DNA of 64,000 nucleotides from CAYOSU01 sp964406735 (GTDB lineage Bacteria; Bacillota; Clostridia; Christensenellales; CAMQZB01). The DNA is taken from assembly GCA_964406735.1 (NCBI GenBank), contig CAYOSU010000002.1:1-64000 (forward strand), read 5' to 3'. Positions 18,908-26,506 of the stretch are shown here, in pieces (the stretch's first letter is position 1; each line of letters starts with the position of its first letter). A model generated the notes under the pieces. That model saw only the letters and a list, made by a program, of their open reading frames with translations, made no database searches and was not told the origin of the DNA. The translations under genes were made by a program, and so were the position numbers.

Positions 18908-18936
18908 TTGCAAGAATGCACCTGTTGGTTTATAAT
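18908..18936 (+). promoter_or_regulatory. Promoter of the YpsA-like gene
   Basis: TTGCAA (18908-18913), 17-base spacer, TATAAT (18931-18936). The predicted start point, seven bases on, is the A of the ATG at 18943. Confidence 0.78.
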
Positions 18937-18942
18937 AAACAT

Positions 18943-19446
18943 ATGATTGCGATAAACGTCGACAAAACTATTGCTTTTACAGGGCACAGAATATTAGAAG
19001 ACCCAAAAGAGGTCATCGAAAAGACCGTTTCTAAAGCTGTTATGCGCTACGTCGAAAACGGCTTTGATACCTTTCTTTGCGGCATGGCGCCAGGGTTCGA
19101 TCTATTATGCGGAGAAATTATCAATTCACTCAAAAAAGATGGCGTAAAAATACGGCTAGTTTGCTGCATACCTTATGAAAACAGCAAGAAGTCCTTTACA
19201 AAAAAAGACAAGGTGCTTTTCGACGAAGTAGCGGCTTTTGCTGACGATACCGTGATCCTTTCTAAAAACTATTACAACGGTTGCTTCCACGCAAGGGATA
19301 AATTCATGGTAGATAACGCAAGCGTCGTTATCAGCTACAAAACGAGAGACAATTCGGGCACGGGCTTTACGACAGCTTATGCTGCGATGCTGAACAAAAA
19401 AATACTTGACGTTAAGGCACTTATCGATAACGGAGAATGCAAATGA
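18943..19446 (+). CDS. YpsA/DUF1273-like SLOG family protein
   Basis: A 167-residue protein with the SLOG-type Rossmann signature. FTGHR lies near the N-terminus, a glycine-rich turn GMAPGFDLLCGE follows, and a C-terminal SGTGFTTAYA closes the putative nucleotide-binding pocket. Relatives (YpsA, DUF1273) bind nucleotide-like ligands; B. subtilis YpsA influences cell division. I start at the ATG at 18943 because the fold begins there. No ribosome site precedes it and the promoter places the RNA start on the ATG. The next gene overlaps its end. Confidence 0.72.
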   Translation: MIAINVDKTIAFTGHRILEDPKEVIEKTVSKAVMRYVENGFDTFLCGMAPGFDLLCGEIINSLKKDGVKIRLVCCIPYENSKKSFTKKDKVLFDEVAAFADDTVILSKNYYNGCFHARDKFMVDNASVVISYKTRDNSGTGFTTAYAAMLNKKILDVKALIDNGECK

Positions 19447-20156
19447 TAATAGACTGCGTTTTTGAACATAACGGCAACGACACATTGCTTTTTGCTTCAA
19501 ATTTCCCCGGAGCTTTCACTCGAGGTGAGAACTTGGAAACAGCAACTGCAAAAATGAGCGATGAAGTAAAATCTTACCTTAAATGGAAGGGTGATATTAT
19601 CCCAAACGAAATTTCCGTACGCATTATTCAGGACGTTCCCTCTATCCTTCAAATCGCAGATGCGGATTCAGACTGTATCTTCAAGTCGGAAAAAGGTCCT
19701 ATCACGCTAGCCGAATATGCCAAGCTCAAAGCGTTGGCATTGAAATCAGCCGCAGATCTTTTGTATCTTTTTGAGGCTATCCCCGATAAAAGCAAAGAAC
19801 TTTTGAAAAAACGTTCTACTTTTTACGGTAACATACCTACGACTGCTGACGAGATCTATAATCACACCAAGAACGTCAATGAGTATTATTTCGGCGAGAT
19901 AGGCGTTATTGCAAGTAACGACGGAGATATTTTAAGTATTAGAGAACAAGGCTTTTTTGAGCTTGAAAAACGGTTAGAAGAATATCTCGAAAACTCGACT
20001 TTTGACGGAAGCTACGGCGAGATCTGGTCTTTGAAAAAAGTATTCAGGCGTTTTATATGGCACGACAGAATACATGCTAAAGCTCTTTTCAGGGCGGCTA
20101 CGAGAGTTTTTGACAAAGACGCAATCCCAAATCCGTTTTACTTTAATGAAAATTAA
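19443..20156 (+). CDS. HicB-like/DinB-like two-domain hypothetical protein
   Basis: A 237-residue protein. Residues 1-55 (MIIDCVFEH, then SNFPGAFTRGENLETA) resemble the HicB antitoxin-type domain. The C-terminal 100 residues (HTKNVNEYYFGE, and WHDRIHAKALFR) resemble a DinB four-helix bundle, with histidines at the positions where DinB proteins bind metal. GGAGA sits seven bases before the ATG at 19443, inside the end of the YpsA-like gene, so the two genes are coupled. No toxin gene is adjacent. Function unknown; the domain calls rest on short motifs. Confidence 0.5.
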   Translation: MIIDCVFEHNGNDTLLFASNFPGAFTRGENLETATAKMSDEVKSYLKWKGDIIPNEISVRIIQDVPSILQIADADSDCIFKSEKGPITLAEYAKLKALALKSAADLLYLFEAIPDKSKELLKKRSTFYGNIPTTADEIYNHTKNVNEYYFGEIGVIASNDGDILSIREQGFFELEKRLEEYLENSTFDGSYGEIWSLKKVFRRFIWHDRIHAKALFRAATRVFDKDAIPNPFYFNEN

Positions 20157-20168
20157 ATTGTTTAACAA

Positions 20169-20199
20169 AAAACACCGAACGGCATTCGTTCGGTGTTTT
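20169..20199. terminator. Bidirectional terminator between convergent genes
   Basis: A 13-bp stem AAAACACCGAACG/CGTTCGGTGTTTT with a five-base loop gives a T-rich 3' arm on both strands. It separates the plus-strand HicB/DinB-like gene from the convergent MarR operon. Confidence 0.85.
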
Positions 20200-20211
20200 C
20201 ATAATATTTTC

Positions 20212-21165
20212 TTAAAGAATCGTTGCAACGCCGTTAGTAAAGCGGAAGTTACGCATTACCTTTCCTTTTATCTTATCCGCAGAAATTACCTCTTCAAGAG
20301 CTTTTACGTCTTCATCGCTCAGCTCGACATTGAGAGCGTCGATCGCACTTTGAAGATGGTTTGGCGAGGTCGTACCTATAAGGCTTTGAACGTTATCATA
20401 TTTTGCTAAAGACCAAGCGATCGCTATCTGCGACAACGAACAGCCTTTTTCGATCGCTATATCGTTTACTTTTTGCAAAACCGAGAGGTTTTGTTCTCTG
20501 TTTTCGGGCGACAAAAGTCCCATTGCCATACGAGGATTTTTTACCCCTTCAGTCAGAATATTGTCTGTCAACAATCCATGCCCGACAGTTCCGAAAGCAA
20601 GCACCTTAACGCCAAGCTCATTAGCTGCCGCTATAAGTTCTTTCTCTATTTCTCTATCAATAAGCGAATAAGCAACTTCGACGGTATGTATCGGATGTAC
20701 ATTGCAAGCACGGCGAAGCGTTTCCGCATCGACCATAGAAAGACCTATGTTCTTTACGTAGCCTGCTTTTACAAGCTCAGATATCGCACCAACGACGTCT
20801 TCTACGGGAATTTCTGTATCCATTCTTGCAGGCTGATATAGATCTACGTAGTCAAGACCCAAGCGACGCAAGGAATACGTTAAATGCCCCTTGATATTGA
20901 ACGGTTTTACGTCTAAGCCATAAATTCCACCCTGCGGAGAGGGCAAAACACCGAATTTGACAGAGAGGAAGTATTTGTCACGGTCAACTCCCTTGAGCAC
21001 TTTGCCTACAATCATTTCACTTTCACCGGAATTGTAGAACTCTCCCGTATTGAAGAGAGTTATGCCGCTTTCTAATGCGTAATTGATCGTATCGATTGAA
21101 TTTTGCGGATTGCGGTAGCAGGACATTCCCATGCAACCAAGTCCTAAACGAGATAGATCTGCCAT
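20212..21165 (-). CDS. Aldo/keto reductase
   Basis: A 317-residue TIM-barrel oxidoreductase. It contains the family block FNTGEFYNSGESE (catalytic tyrosine), LSVKFG (catalytic lysine) and VEVAYSLIDRE. The usual catalytic histidine is replaced in LYQPARMD, which I recall as typical of the YakC/pyridoxal-reductase-like subgroup. NAD(P)H-dependent carbonyl reduction is expected; the substrate is unknown. Last gene of the MarR operon. Confidence 0.87.
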   Translation of the reverse strand: MADLSRLGLGCMGMSCYRNPQNSIDTINYALESGITLFNTGEFYNSGESEMIVGKVLKGVDRDKYFLSVKFGVLPSPQGGIYGLDVKPFNIKGHLTYSLRRLGLDYVDLYQPARMDTEIPVEDVVGAISELVKAGYVKNIGLSMVDAETLRRACNVHPIHTVEVAYSLIDREIEKELIAAANELGVKVLAFGTVGHGLLTDNILTEGVKNPRMAMGLLSPENREQNLSVLQKVNDIAIEKGCSLSQIAIAWSLAKYDNVQSLIGTTSPNHLQSAIDALNVELSDEDVKALEEVISADKIKGKVMRNFRFTNGVATIL

Positions 21166-21188
21166 ATTTTTCTCCTTATTATTTATTA

Positions 21189-21599
21189 TTAAAGCTTGAT
21201 AAGCTCAGTTTTGAAATTACTGAACCACTGCGCTTCAAAGCCTGCGAATTTCAAGATGCAATAATCGGGGTCGGTTACACCTTTTTTGTAAAAACGAGTG
21301 AAAAAGGGCTTCCAAAACTGCGATTTTGTGGGCTGATCGGTCAAGACCTGCATCTCGCCTTTTATCTCAACACCTTGAAATGATTGCCCTTTCGAGAAGA
21401 AATAAACGCACGCTTTGGGATTATTACGGTAATGCTTTACCTTTCTTGAAGAAGTGTACGTCGCAAAATATATATTGTTGCCGTCGATAAAAACGGGCTG
21501 TATCAACGCCCTCGTTGCAGGATAGCCGTTCTCGTCTACCGACGAAATGATCGATGTCCTTTGCCTTGATATATAATCAATTACGCCTTGTCTTGTCAT
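21189..21599 (-). CDS. Pyridoxamine 5'-phosphate oxidase-like flavin-binding protein
   Basis: A 136-residue split-barrel protein. It opens with VIDYISRQRTSIISSVDENGYPATRAL and continues with YFATYTSSRKVKHYRNNPKACVYF, both typical of general stress FMN-binding proteins of the PNPOx-like family. It probably binds FMN or F420-like cofactors and acts as a small reductase. Third gene of the MarR operon. Confidence 0.8.
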   Translation of the reverse strand: MTRQGVIDYISRQRTSIISSVDENGYPATRALIQPVFIDGNNIYFATYTSSRKVKHYRNNPKACVYFFSKGQSFQGVEIKGEMQVLTDQPTKSQFWKPFFTRFYKKGVTDPDYCILKFAGFEAQWFSNFKTELIKL

Positions 21600-21608
21600 A
21601 TACCCTCC

Positions 21609-22451
21609 TTAGCAATGAAACTTATCGCTTTCTTTGGGTCTTCTTCTTGCTTCTATCGCCTCTTTCATGGCGGCTTTTCTGTCGTATATAACCGCCACCT
21701 CTTTTTCAATATCAACGGGTGGGTAATGAAGTCCGCTTCTTAAAGCCTGAACCATCTGCTCCGTGCGGTTTCGTATCTTATATTCCTTGCCGTCCTTTAT
21801 GAAGACGTTACCCGTCTGTCCGAAAATGAGCTGAACGTTGTTTTCTACGCAAGCGTCGTGTACGCGTTTTACCCATTCGTAATGAAGAGGACGTGAACCT
21901 AAATAATTCTCGCCGCCGGCAAGAACGGTCTCTATCTTTCCTGTTGCAAGATAAGGCGCAATATCGACCTCGCCGATAAAGGGCTTTAAGCTTACCCAAC
22001 GATGCTTTGCAGGAAGCGCCAAAAGGTAGGGCATACGCTCCTCTAAACGCCTTTGATTTTCGCACGAGACGGAGAACGAGACGTTATCCCATCCCTCTCC
22101 CCAATCGGGCGGCAAGCAGTCCTTTATACGTTCCGCACGCTTAGTCAAAAGCGAGAACGTTACGTCTGGACGACGACGAATAAACTCCCACGCCTCATCA
22201 CGCCAAGTGTCTGCCTCTTCTACGAAAAAGTCGCTTGCCATGCATACGCGAACGAACGAGCCGCTCGGAAGCTTCCAGTTGCCGTTTTTATCCTTTTTCA
22301 CGGGCAGGTTAAAGTCCGATTTGTTTCTAAGCACTTCATTCGTATCTCTGCCGTAACGCTTATCGAGAAAATAAGCGTAACAGTTCTGACATCCCTCTGA
22401 ACATTTGTGGCATCCGTGCCACGGATTCCATATCTTATCGTTTATATCCAT
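21609..22451 (-). CDS. DUF5131 (phage Gp37/Gp68-like) protein
   Basis: A 280-residue protein. The N-terminus WNPWHGCHKCSEGCQNCYA carries cysteines 14, 17, 21 and 24; C17-x3-C21-x2-C24 has the radical-SAM spacing. Later blocks FSLLTKRAERI, WDNVSFSVSCENQ and VLAGGENYLGSRPLHYEWV match the DUF5131/phage Gp37-Gp68 family. The biochemical role of the family is not settled; an Fe-S cluster is likely. It sits two bases from the MarR gene. Confidence 0.8.
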   Translation of the reverse strand: MDINDKIWNPWHGCHKCSEGCQNCYAYFLDKRYGRDTNEVLRNKSDFNLPVKKDKNGNWKLPSGSFVRVCMASDFFVEEADTWRDEAWEFIRRRPDVTFSLLTKRAERIKDCLPPDWGEGWDNVSFSVSCENQRRLEERMPYLLALPAKHRWVSLKPFIGEVDIAPYLATGKIETVLAGGENYLGSRPLHYEWVKRVHDACVENNVQLIFGQTGNVFIKDGKEYKIRNRTEQMVQALRSGLHYPPVDIEKEVAVIYDRKAAMKEAIEARRRPKESDKFHC

Positions 22452-22453
22452 GA

Positions 22454-22876
22454 TTACTCTCCTTTTCTTGCTAATATATCGTTTGCAAGACCCGTGAGAC
22501 GAACGAGCTCGTCAAACTCTTTTCGCCCTATACCGCTTATCAAGCGTTCGAGATTTGCATTCATATCCGTTTTTGCTTTTTCTACCAAATCTTTCGCCTT
22601 ATCGGTAGGCAATATATAATACGCACGCTTATCAAGAGAACAGGGCTTTTTCGTAATATAGCCTTTTTCTTTCAGCGACGCAATATGTGCCGTTATCATA
22701 GGCTTTGACACGTCAAGAAACTCTGCAAGCATAACAGGCGTGTGAGGTCCGTCGGTCTCTGTAATGATATTCAGAACTGCCATTTCGCTCGGACGAATAG
22801 GAAGTCCTTTTTTTAGCTCCATATAATTCTTGGCGAACATCGAAAGCGTCGCATTAGCGGCGAAATATTTATTCAT
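22454..22876 (-). CDS. MarR family transcriptional regulator
   Basis: A 140-residue winged-helix protein with the MarR order: an N-terminal dimerisation helix, recognition helix PVMLAEFLDVSKPMITAHIASLKEKGYITK and wing SLDKRAYYILPTDKAKDL. First gene of the four-gene operon. A palindrome over its own -10 box argues for autorepression. MarR proteins usually sense small phenolic or oxidising ligands, which fits the downstream flavin protein and reductase. Confidence 0.9.
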   Translation of the reverse strand: MNKYFAANATLSMFAKNYMELKKGLPIRPSEMAVLNIITETDGPHTPVMLAEFLDVSKPMITAHIASLKEKGYITKKPCSLDKRAYYILPTDKAKDLVEKAKTDMNANLERLISGIGRKEFDELVRLTGLANDILARKGE

Positions 22877-22903
22877 ACTACCCTCAAATAAAGTTCATAT
22901 AGA

Positions 22904-22922
22904 TTAACTATATTATAGTTAA
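22904..22922. promoter_or_regulatory. Candidate MarR operator
   Basis: A perfect 19-bp palindrome (TTAACTATA-T-TATAGTTAA) overlaps the -10 element of the MarR promoter. Further GTTAATC-like half sites flank it, one in the promoter spacer. Confidence 0.75.
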
Positions 22923-22940
22923 CCACGATTAACTTGTCAA
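22912..22940 (-). promoter_or_regulatory. Consensus promoter of the MarR operon
   Basis: Minus strand TTGACA (22940-22935), exactly 17 bases, TATAAT (22917-22912). This is a full-consensus sigma-A promoter with the operator across its -10 box. Confidence 0.9.
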
Positions 22941-22978
22941 GTATTTTGTTGAACAATTAAATTTTTGTAAAAATAAAA

Positions 22979-23006
22979 AAAGAGTCCGTTTTTTCGAACT
23001 CTTTTT
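22979..23006 (-). terminator. Intrinsic terminator of tyrS
   Basis: On the minus strand AAAGAGTTCG, an A-rich loop and CGGACTCTTT are followed by a T run, 13 bases after the tyrS stop. Confidence 0.88.
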
Positions 23007-23018
23007 ACGCAATATAAA

Positions 23019-24239
23019 TTACAGTGTAAACTTGTGATATATCTTTTTGCCTTTTTTGATCTTGACGGCGTTTTTGAGGTCGTCTTCGGTAACGGAAGCG
23101 GAGATTCCATCTACCTTTTCGCCGTTCAACGATATACCGCCCTGTTCGATAAGGCGTTTTGCTTCGCCCTTCGATTTTGCGATCTCACCTAATACGAGAA
23201 GGTCTACTACGGATACGTTGCCGTCGTGAATAAGATCTGACGGAACTACGGTCGTAGGCATATTTGCGTCGTCTCCAAGACCTGCAAACAGCGCTTTTGA
23301 CGTTTCACGAGCCTTATCAGCCTCTTCCTCGCCGTGAACGAGCTTTGTCAAATGATATGCAAGTATATCTTTCTTCTCGTTGATACGGGAATCGTCCCAA
23401 GTCGCCATATCCTCTATCTCCTCCAAGGAAATGAAGGTAAGCATCCTTATGCACTTCATGACGTCCTGGTCGCCAACGTTTCTCCAATATTGATAGAACT
23501 CAAACGGTGTCGTCTTATTAGGATCGAGCCAAACTGCGTTACCTGCCGTTTTACCCATCTTTTTGCCCTGAGAGTCAGTTAAAAGCGTTATCGTCATTGC
23601 GTGAGCGTCTTTGCCGAGCTTTCTTCTTATAAGCTCCGTGCCGCCGAGCATATTCGACCACTGGTCGTCGCCGCCAAACTCCATATTGCAGCCGTAATTT
23701 TGGAAAAGATAATAGAAGTCGTAGGACTGCATTATCATATAGTTGAATTCAAGGAAAGAAAGTCCCTTCTCCATTCTCTGCTTGTAGCACTCCGCTCTAA
23801 GCATATTGTTGACGGAGAAGCATGCACCGACCTCTCTTAAAAGATCAATATAGTTGAGGTTCAACAACCAATCGGCGTTATTAATCATCATTGCTTTGCC
23901 TTCGCCAAACTCAATGAATCTTTCCATCTGGCGTTTGAAGCATTCTGCGTTATGATCGATATCCTCTTTCGTGAGCATCTTTCGCATATCCGTTCTTCCG
24001 GAAGGGTCGCCGATCATCGTCGTGCCGCCGCCTATTAGCGCAATAGGCTTATTGCCAGCCATCTGCAAGCGCTTCATCAGCGTCAAAGCCATAAAATGAC
24101 CTGCCGTCAAGCTATCTGCGGTGCAATCAAAGCCGATGTAAAAGGTAGCTTTGCCGCTGTTTATCATTTCGCGTATCTCTTCTTCGTTAGTTACTTGAGC
24201 GATAAGTCCGCGCGCTTTTAATTCTTCATAAATCTGCAT
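23019..24239 (-). CDS. tyrS: Tyrosyl-tRNA synthetase
   Basis: A 406-residue class Ic synthetase. The Rossmann entry is FYIGFDCTADSLTAGHFMAL (HIGH-like), the tyrosine pocket region is MQSYDFYYLF with GGDDQWSNMLGG, the KMSKS loop appears as KMGKT, and a C-terminal S4-type RNA-binding domain follows. It charges tRNA-Tyr. No T-box is visible in the 80 bases upstream; it has its own promoter and terminator. Confidence 0.97.
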   Translation of the reverse strand: MQIYEELKARGLIAQVTNEEEIREMINSGKATFYIGFDCTADSLTAGHFMALTLMKRLQMAGNKPIALIGGGTTMIGDPSGRTDMRKMLTKEDIDHNAECFKRQMERFIEFGEGKAMMINNADWLLNLNYIDLLREVGACFSVNNMLRAECYKQRMEKGLSFLEFNYMIMQSYDFYYLFQNYGCNMEFGGDDQWSNMLGGTELIRRKLGKDAHAMTITLLTDSQGKKMGKTAGNAVWLDPNKTTPFEFYQYWRNVGDQDVMKCIRMLTFISLEEIEDMATWDDSRINEKKDILAYHLTKLVHGEEEADKARETSKALFAGLGDDANMPTTVVPSDLIHDGNVSVVDLLVLGEIAKSKGEAKRLIEQGGISLNGEKVDGISASVTEDDLKNAVKIKKGKKIYHKFTL

Positions 24240-24269
24240 TTTAATACTCCATATATTGGCTTTTTATGT

Positions 24270-24298
24270 ATTCTATCACCCAAAATCTCCTTTGTCAA
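24270..24298 (-). promoter_or_regulatory. Promoter of tyrS
   Basis: Minus strand TTGACA (24298-24293), 17-base spacer, TAGAAT (24275-24270). Confidence 0.82.
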
Positions 24299-24325
24299 GG
24301 CAAAGACCCGTTTTTGGGGAAATAC

Positions 24326-24895
24326 TTAAAACGCGATGATCCCTAAATGCTCGAGAAGTATCTTTAAGCCGATAAGAATGAGTATTACGCCGCCCGCTAT
24401 CTCCGCTTTGGATTTATACTTGCAACCAAAGATGTTTCCTATCTTTAAGCCGATACAGGAAATAACGAAAGTAAGGAATCCTATCAAGCCTACGGAAAGT
24501 CCGATATTCATCTCGGGGAATAACGAGAAAGTCAGACCAACTGCCAATGCGTCTATGCTCGTTGCAACAGCTAAGAGCAACATATTCTTGAACGAAAAGG
24601 ACGAATCGACCTCCTCTTCTTCTTTTGAAAACGCTTCTCTTATCATATTACCGCCAATGAGTGCAAGCAAAATGAACGCTACCCAATGGTCGTACGCAGT
24701 TATGTATTGCTCGAACGTTGAGCCTAAGAAATAACCGATCGTCGGCATGATAGCCTGAAATGCACCGAACCAAGCACCAACGATGAGATAATGCTTTAAT
24801 TTTAGCTTATCGACCGACAATCCCTTGCAGATCGCTACGGCAAAGGCATCCATTGAAAGACCTATGCCTATCAAGATAACTTCTAATAAACCCAT
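24326..24895 (-). CDS. mntP: Putative manganese efflux pump MntP
   Basis: A 189-residue protein with six membrane segments in two repeats. Each repeat has the MntP acidic motif: SMDAFAVAICKGL in the first and SIDALAVGLTFS in the second. MntP exports excess Mn(II). Assignment is strongly supported by the yybP-ykoY manganese riboswitch directly upstream. Confidence 0.94.
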   Translation of the reverse strand: MGLLEVILIGIGLSMDAFAVAICKGLSVDKLKLKHYLIVGAWFGAFQAIMPTIGYFLGSTFEQYITAYDHWVAFILLALIGGNMIREAFSKEEEEVDSSFSFKNMLLLAVATSIDALAVGLTFSLFPEMNIGLSVGLIGFLTFVISCIGLKIGNIFGCKYKSKAEIAGGVILILIGLKILLEHLGIIAF

Positions 24896-24925
24896 AAAAT
24901 ACTACTCCAAAACTTGCGAGAGAAT

Positions 24926-24959
24926 AAAAAAATCAAGTATGGCTAAAAGCTATACTTGA
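24926..24959 (-). terminator. Riboswitch-controlled terminator before mntP
   Basis: On the minus strand CAAGTATAGC, a short loop and GCCATACTTG are followed by seven T residues. The hairpin starts at the 3' edge of the aptamer, so ligand binding can decide between reading into mntP and stopping. Confidence 0.85.
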
Positions 24960-25040
24960 GTCTCGAATTTTAAGATAAGCCAGACCTATAAACGGTCATT
25001 ATGTTGACTTATCACTCATAAGAGCGTTCTACTCCCTCAA
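24956..25040 (-). ncRNA. yybP-ykoY manganese riboswitch
   Basis: The minus-strand leader carries the conserved blocks of this family in order: GGGAGTAG at the 5' side (25036 downward), GTCAACAT in the first binding loop, a GGCTTATC segment, and CGAGACTC at the 3' side (24965-24958). These are the blocks I recall from the family consensus. The aptamer begins about three bases after the predicted transcription start, is followed by a terminator hairpin, and precedes mntP. Mn(II) binding is expected to favour read-through. Confidence 0.93.
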
Positions 25041-25049
25041 TTTGAATTA

Positions 25050-25078
25050 AGTATACCACACAATGGAACATCTGTCAA
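25050..25078 (-). promoter_or_regulatory. Promoter of the mntP riboswitch transcript
   Basis: Minus strand TTGACA (25078-25073), 17-base spacer, TATACT (25055-25050). Confidence 0.85.
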
Positions 25079-25127
25079 CAAAATGCGAGTTTTGAGCCGC
25101 ATTCAATGCGTTTTTGACATAATAAAG

Positions 25128-25155
25128 CCCGTATATTATGGGTTAATAATACGGG
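25128..25155 (-). terminator. Terminator of the flavodiiron protein gene
   Basis: On the minus strand CCCGTATTATTA and TAATATACGGG form a stem closed by a short loop and followed by CTTTATT. It begins 15 bases after the stop codon. Confidence 0.7.
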
Positions 25156-25169
25156 TTGATCTTTATTTC

Positions 25170-26369
25170 TTATGCGTTTATATCATCGGCTATTGCGTTT
25201 GCAAGGGCTTCGATCTTTGCTATATCGCCCTCTTTAACCGCAGAAAGAACGGTTACGGTCTCGCCGAGCTGTTCTAAGTTCTTGCAGGGCTGCAATATCT
25301 CTTGCATCTTCTTTGCTGCCACAGGTGCCCAAGAGCCGCTTTCAATATACGAGACCTTGCGGTTTTGGATATTATGAGCGCTCAAATCGTGAAGTAAGTC
25401 CTCTATCTTGACGAAAACGCCTGCGTTGTAGGTTGCCGAGGCAAAGACCATATGGCTGAACCTGAATGCGGCGGATATTATCTCGGACGCAGGTGTTACG
25501 GAGACGTCGTAAAGTTCCGTCCTGACGCCTTTTTCGGAAAGGCTCGCACAAAGTCTCTCTGCCGCCGTTTCGGTATTGCCGTAGATAGATGCATAAGCGA
25601 CTAAAACGCCCTTTTCTTCGGGTTTGTAAGATGCCCAAAGCAAATACTTTGAAAGATATTTGTCGAAGTCTTTACGCCATACAAAGCCGTGTAAGGGGCA
25701 AACGGTGCTGACTTCAAGCGTTGCGATCTTTTCCAATGCTTTGACAACCATTTGACCGTATTTGCCGACGATGTTCGTATAATATCTTCTTGCTTCGTCA
25801 AGGTAGTCTCTCATGAAATCTACTTCGTCTGCGAAAAGCTTGCCGTTAATCGCTCCGAAAACGCCGAAAGCGTCTGCGGTAAACAGCGTTTTATCGGTAA
25901 TGTCGTAGCTCATCATTACTTCCGGCCAATGCACCATGGGCGCGTTAATAAAGGTAAGCTCGTGCTTTCCGAACGACATCTTGTCGCCCTCGTTGACTAC
26001 GACGAATCTTTCGTCTTCAATATCAAAGAACTGTTTGATCATCGTCTTTATCTTGGCGTTTCCGATTATCTTCGCCTCGGGATACATTTGAAGTACGAGC
26101 GAAAGTGTCGCCGAGTGGTCGGGTTCCATATGATGCACGACTACGAAATCGAGATTTCTTCCGTTAAGCTCGTGAGCGAGGTTTTCTAAAAGACGCTGAG
26201 AGCACGCTTTATCTACGGTATCAAACAGTACCGTCTTATCGTCAAGAAGCAGGTAAGCGTTATATGAAATGCCCTTTTGAACGGCGTATACGCCCTCGAA
26301 AAGGGCAAGGCGTCTGTCGTTTGCGCCTACCCATATTAAGTCTGAATTTATTTTGCGAGTTAAATACAT
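25170..26369 (-). CDS. Flavodiiron protein (A-type flavoprotein, FprA family)
   Basis: A 399-residue protein. The N-terminal metallo-beta-lactamase-like domain holds the diiron ligands in HHMEPDHSA plus later histidines (MVHWPEVMM, CPLHG). The C-terminal flavodoxin domain begins at about residue 255 with the FMN phosphate loop YASIYGNTETAAERL. These enzymes reduce oxygen to water (or nitric oxide to nitrous oxide) in anaerobes. GGAG precedes the ATG. Monocistronic. Confidence 0.95.
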   Translation of the reverse strand: MYLTRKINSDLIWVGANDRRLALFEGVYAVQKGISYNAYLLLDDKTVLFDTVDKACSQRLLENLAHELNGRNLDFVVVHHMEPDHSATLSLVLQMYPEAKIIGNAKIKTMIKQFFDIEDERFVVVNEGDKMSFGKHELTFINAPMVHWPEVMMSYDITDKTLFTADAFGVFGAINGKLFADEVDFMRDYLDEARRYYTNIVGKYGQMVVKALEKIATLEVSTVCPLHGFVWRKDFDKYLSKYLLWASYKPEEKGVLVAYASIYGNTETAAERLCASLSEKGVRTELYDVSVTPASEIISAAFRFSHMVFASATYNAGVFVKIEDLLHDLSAHNIQNRKVSYIESGSWAPVAAKKMQEILQPCKNLEQLGETVTVLSAVKEGDIAKIEALANAIADDINA

Positions 26370-26398
26370 ATTATTATCTCCATGTTTTAATAATTAAA

Positions 26399-26421
26399 GG
26401 CAAAAAGCTATGCCTTTTGCC
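26399..26421 (-). terminator. Hairpin after the upstream hydrolase gene, at the fprA-type start point
   Basis: A 10-bp stem (GGCAAAAGGC/GCTTTTTGCC) with a three-base loop is followed on the minus strand by TTTAATTATT. It can end the upstream hydrolase transcript. It also falls at the predicted 5' end of the flavodiiron mRNA, where it would form a 5'-terminal hairpin. Confidence 0.6.
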
Positions 26422-26426
26422 CTATT

Positions 26427-26455
26427 ATTTTAATCTATATTGAGATTTTTTGCAA
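26427..26455 (-). promoter_or_regulatory. Promoter of the flavodiiron protein gene
   Basis: Minus strand TTGCAA (26455-26450), 17-base spacer, TAAAAT (26432-26427). Confidence 0.65.
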
Positions 26456-26506
26456 GAAAGATTGTAGGTATTTGAGAAAATAGAAAAAATTTCAGCGTTA
26501 ATTACG

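Noticed and set aside
24240..24326. T-box leader for tyrS (and likewise for thrC-trpS at 53273-53377)
   Set aside because: The upstream gaps are too short and lack the conserved T-box bulge and specifier stem; simple promoters are present.
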